A stretch of DNA of 64,000 nt, from contig NC_067481.1 of NCBI RefSeq assembly GCF_947179515.1, positions 89,419,009-89,483,008 of the forward strand, read 5' to 3'. Under the pieces are notes generated by a model that ran no database searches, was not told where the DNA came from, and saw only the letters and a program-made list of their open reading frames with translations. Made by a program: the position numbers and the translations under genes. Position 1 is the stretch's first letter. Each line of letters starts with the position of its first letter. This DNA comes from Apodemus sylvaticus. Lineage: Eukaryota; Chordata; Mammalia; Rodentia; Muridae. Shown here in pieces: positions 62,756 to 64,000 of this stretch.

Positions 62756-63546
62756 ATGGTGTAGAACGCTTCCTGAGATCTAGAATTTCAGTCCTGGGGT
62801 CGCTTCTTTGCCTGGCCCCTTTAACATCTCTAAGAACCAGACATTTCATGTTTTCTTACATTTCTTGAAATTGTGCTAGATACAGTTACAAAAATGGCAA
62901 TTGATTGTTGGTCTGATTTTACATTCGTTTAAGAGAGCCGTCAGCCCTCCAGGAGTAAGAAGTCCGTGCCCACAGGCCTCCCAGGTGTTATTTGTGTTTT
63001 TATGACCCTCCTGTGGCTAGCAGGAGACTCCGTGGGTGTAGAATTGGATGGTTAAAAATAACAAATAAGAAATCAAAGGCATGCCTGCCCCTATTTCCAT
63101 ACCGGTAGGTACCATATTCATTATTTGCTGGACAGCCGTGGGAATGCGCGGCGTACGTTAAAACAACTTGATCATCCTCCAAGAAGGAAATTAAACCTCT
63201 AGGCTCCCTCTCTCTTCTCATCCTCATCCCAGCCTTTGTGTGACACTCAGCACCCTCTTAATCTACCTACGCGCCTCCTCTTCCACTTCTCTGGGCGCTC
63301 CAGTCTGTCTCTTTCAGTCGGGAGCTATCTGCATCTTACAGGTTTTTGAGGCAGAAGTCCATACTGGCGCGCCAGACACTGCCCCTGCCACAGCCTGGGT
63401 TTGGACCCCGTGCAGCAAGCAGCTGCTGCTTCTGCTGGGGAAAGGATCATCCTTCCAGCGCTTGGGGCGTGGCCCGCGGGAGGCTTTTCCTTTTACCTGG
63501 CTGCTGAATCAAGGGCAAGCTAAAACAGCAAAACACAGCCCAGGTT

Positions 63547-63592
63547 TCTTTTCTTTCTTTTTTTCTTTCTTTCTTTCTTTCTTTTTTTTTTC
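63547..63592. repeat. (TTTC)n microsatellite
   Basis: About 45 bp of TTTC units ending in a T-run. Confidence 0.93.
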
Positions 63593-63594
63593 GT

Positions 63595-63720
63595 GAATTC
63601 ATCCAGCAAATATCTTTATGCTAACCACTGGGGTGAGCACTGGGAATCCAGCCATAAACAACAGAGCCAAAGTCTCTCCCTCGGGAGGCATTGAGGAGCC
63701 CAGGAGGGAGGCCATTAAAC
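63595..63720 (-). mobile_element. LINE-2 3' end fragment (antisense)
   Basis: The sequence ttcatccagcaaatatcttt, ggtgagcactgggaatccag and ccataaacaacagagccaaa matches the complement of the conserved L2 3' end. Confidence 0.65.
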
Positions 63721-63778
63721 CACTGGTTCTTAGCCTTCATTGTGTAGTGGAATATCCTAGAGAGTTATAAAGAAGGAA
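63719..63778 (+). mobile_element. Possible MER/hAT terminal fragment
   Basis: accactggttcttagccttc, followed by gtggaatatcctagagagtt, resembles the start of a Charlie-type element (cagtggttctcaacctt... ggaatcacctggagagctt). It is short and uncertain. Confidence 0.4.
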
Positions 63779-63787
63779 AGAAGAAAG

Positions 63788-63866
63788 GACTGGGAGTATA
63801 GCTTGGTGGTAGAGGATTACTTAATGTGAGTGAGACTCTAGGTTCAATTCCAGTACTAAAGGAAGA
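63788..63866 (+). mobile_element. ID-type SINE
   Basis: The sequence gactgggagtatagcttggt, ggtagaggattacttaatgt and ctaggttcaattccagtact, then an A/G tail, is a diverged ID element. Confidence 0.72.
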
Positions 63867-63897
63867 AAGAAAAATAGGGGAGGGGGAGGGGGCACGG

Positions 63898-64000
63898 AGG
63901 AGAATCCTCATGCTGCTCCGCATTTACAGTACAAGCCCGAGGACAAGAGTTCAAATCCACAACAGCCACATAAATGGCCCGCCTGCAATCTCAGGGCTTG
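63898..64000 (+). mobile_element. B3/B2 SINE, cut by the window end
   Basis: A degraded head (aatcctcatgctgctccgca) is followed by aagcccgaggacaagagttc, aaatccacaacagccacata and ctgcaatctcagggcttg. The 3' part is outside the window. Confidence 0.65.

Overview
This window is mammalian nuclear DNA, almost certainly from a murid rodent (mouse- or rat-like). It carries many rodent SINEs (B1, B2/B3, B4 and ID-type), a rodent L1 3' end with a poly-A tail, and a rodent URR1-type hAT transposon, along with older pan-mammalian MIR, L2 and MER5 fragments and long microsatellites. I could not decide between mouse and rat from sequence alone.

The only gene I can support is teneurin-2 (Tenm2/Odz2), on the + strand and partial at both ends. 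Five consecutive internal coding exons are visible. They are 7758-7953 (membrane-proximal ectodomain with an RERR furin-type site), 15274-15375 (EGF1), 32157-32351 (EGF2-3), 37515-37715 (EGF4-5) and 39451-39636 or 39663 (EGF6-7). Their splice sites are AG at the acceptors and GT at the donors, the reading frame is continuous across all junctions, and every junction between them is phase 1. The intervening introns are 7320, 16781, 5163 and 1735 bp. Everything after about 39.7 kb looks like one long intron whose 3' end (EGF8 exon) I did not find, and everything before 7758 looks like the 3' part of the preceding intron. Together the exons encode the stalk between the transmembrane segment and the eighth EGF repeat. 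This includes the two EGF repeats (2 and 5) in which a cysteine is replaced by tyrosine, the known basis for covalent teneurin dimers.

The rest is intronic: interspersed repeats, simple repeats and unique sequence. Several AT-rich, homeobox-motif-rich unique stretches (about 17.2-17.75, 26.45-26.77, 28.3-28.77, 48.85-49.1 and 56.9-57.6 kb) look like candidate conserved regulatory elements. That is an impression, since conservation cannot be tested here.

The most interesting observations are these. (1) The EGF6-7 exon has two in-frame donors 27 nt apart, a GT donor and a distal GC donor, which would create the 9-residue teneurin splice-site-A insert. (2) An intronic 25-bp minisatellite with higher-order structure carries nine TACTAAC (branch-point/QKI-type) and eight GTAAGTA (U1-type) motifs on the sense strand. 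(3) A roughly 307-bp, nearly pure polypyrimidine tract has grown from the A-tail of an antisense B1. I saw no second protein-coding gene, tRNA or rRNA gene, CRISPR array or prokaryotic system. The many short ORFs appear to be chance.
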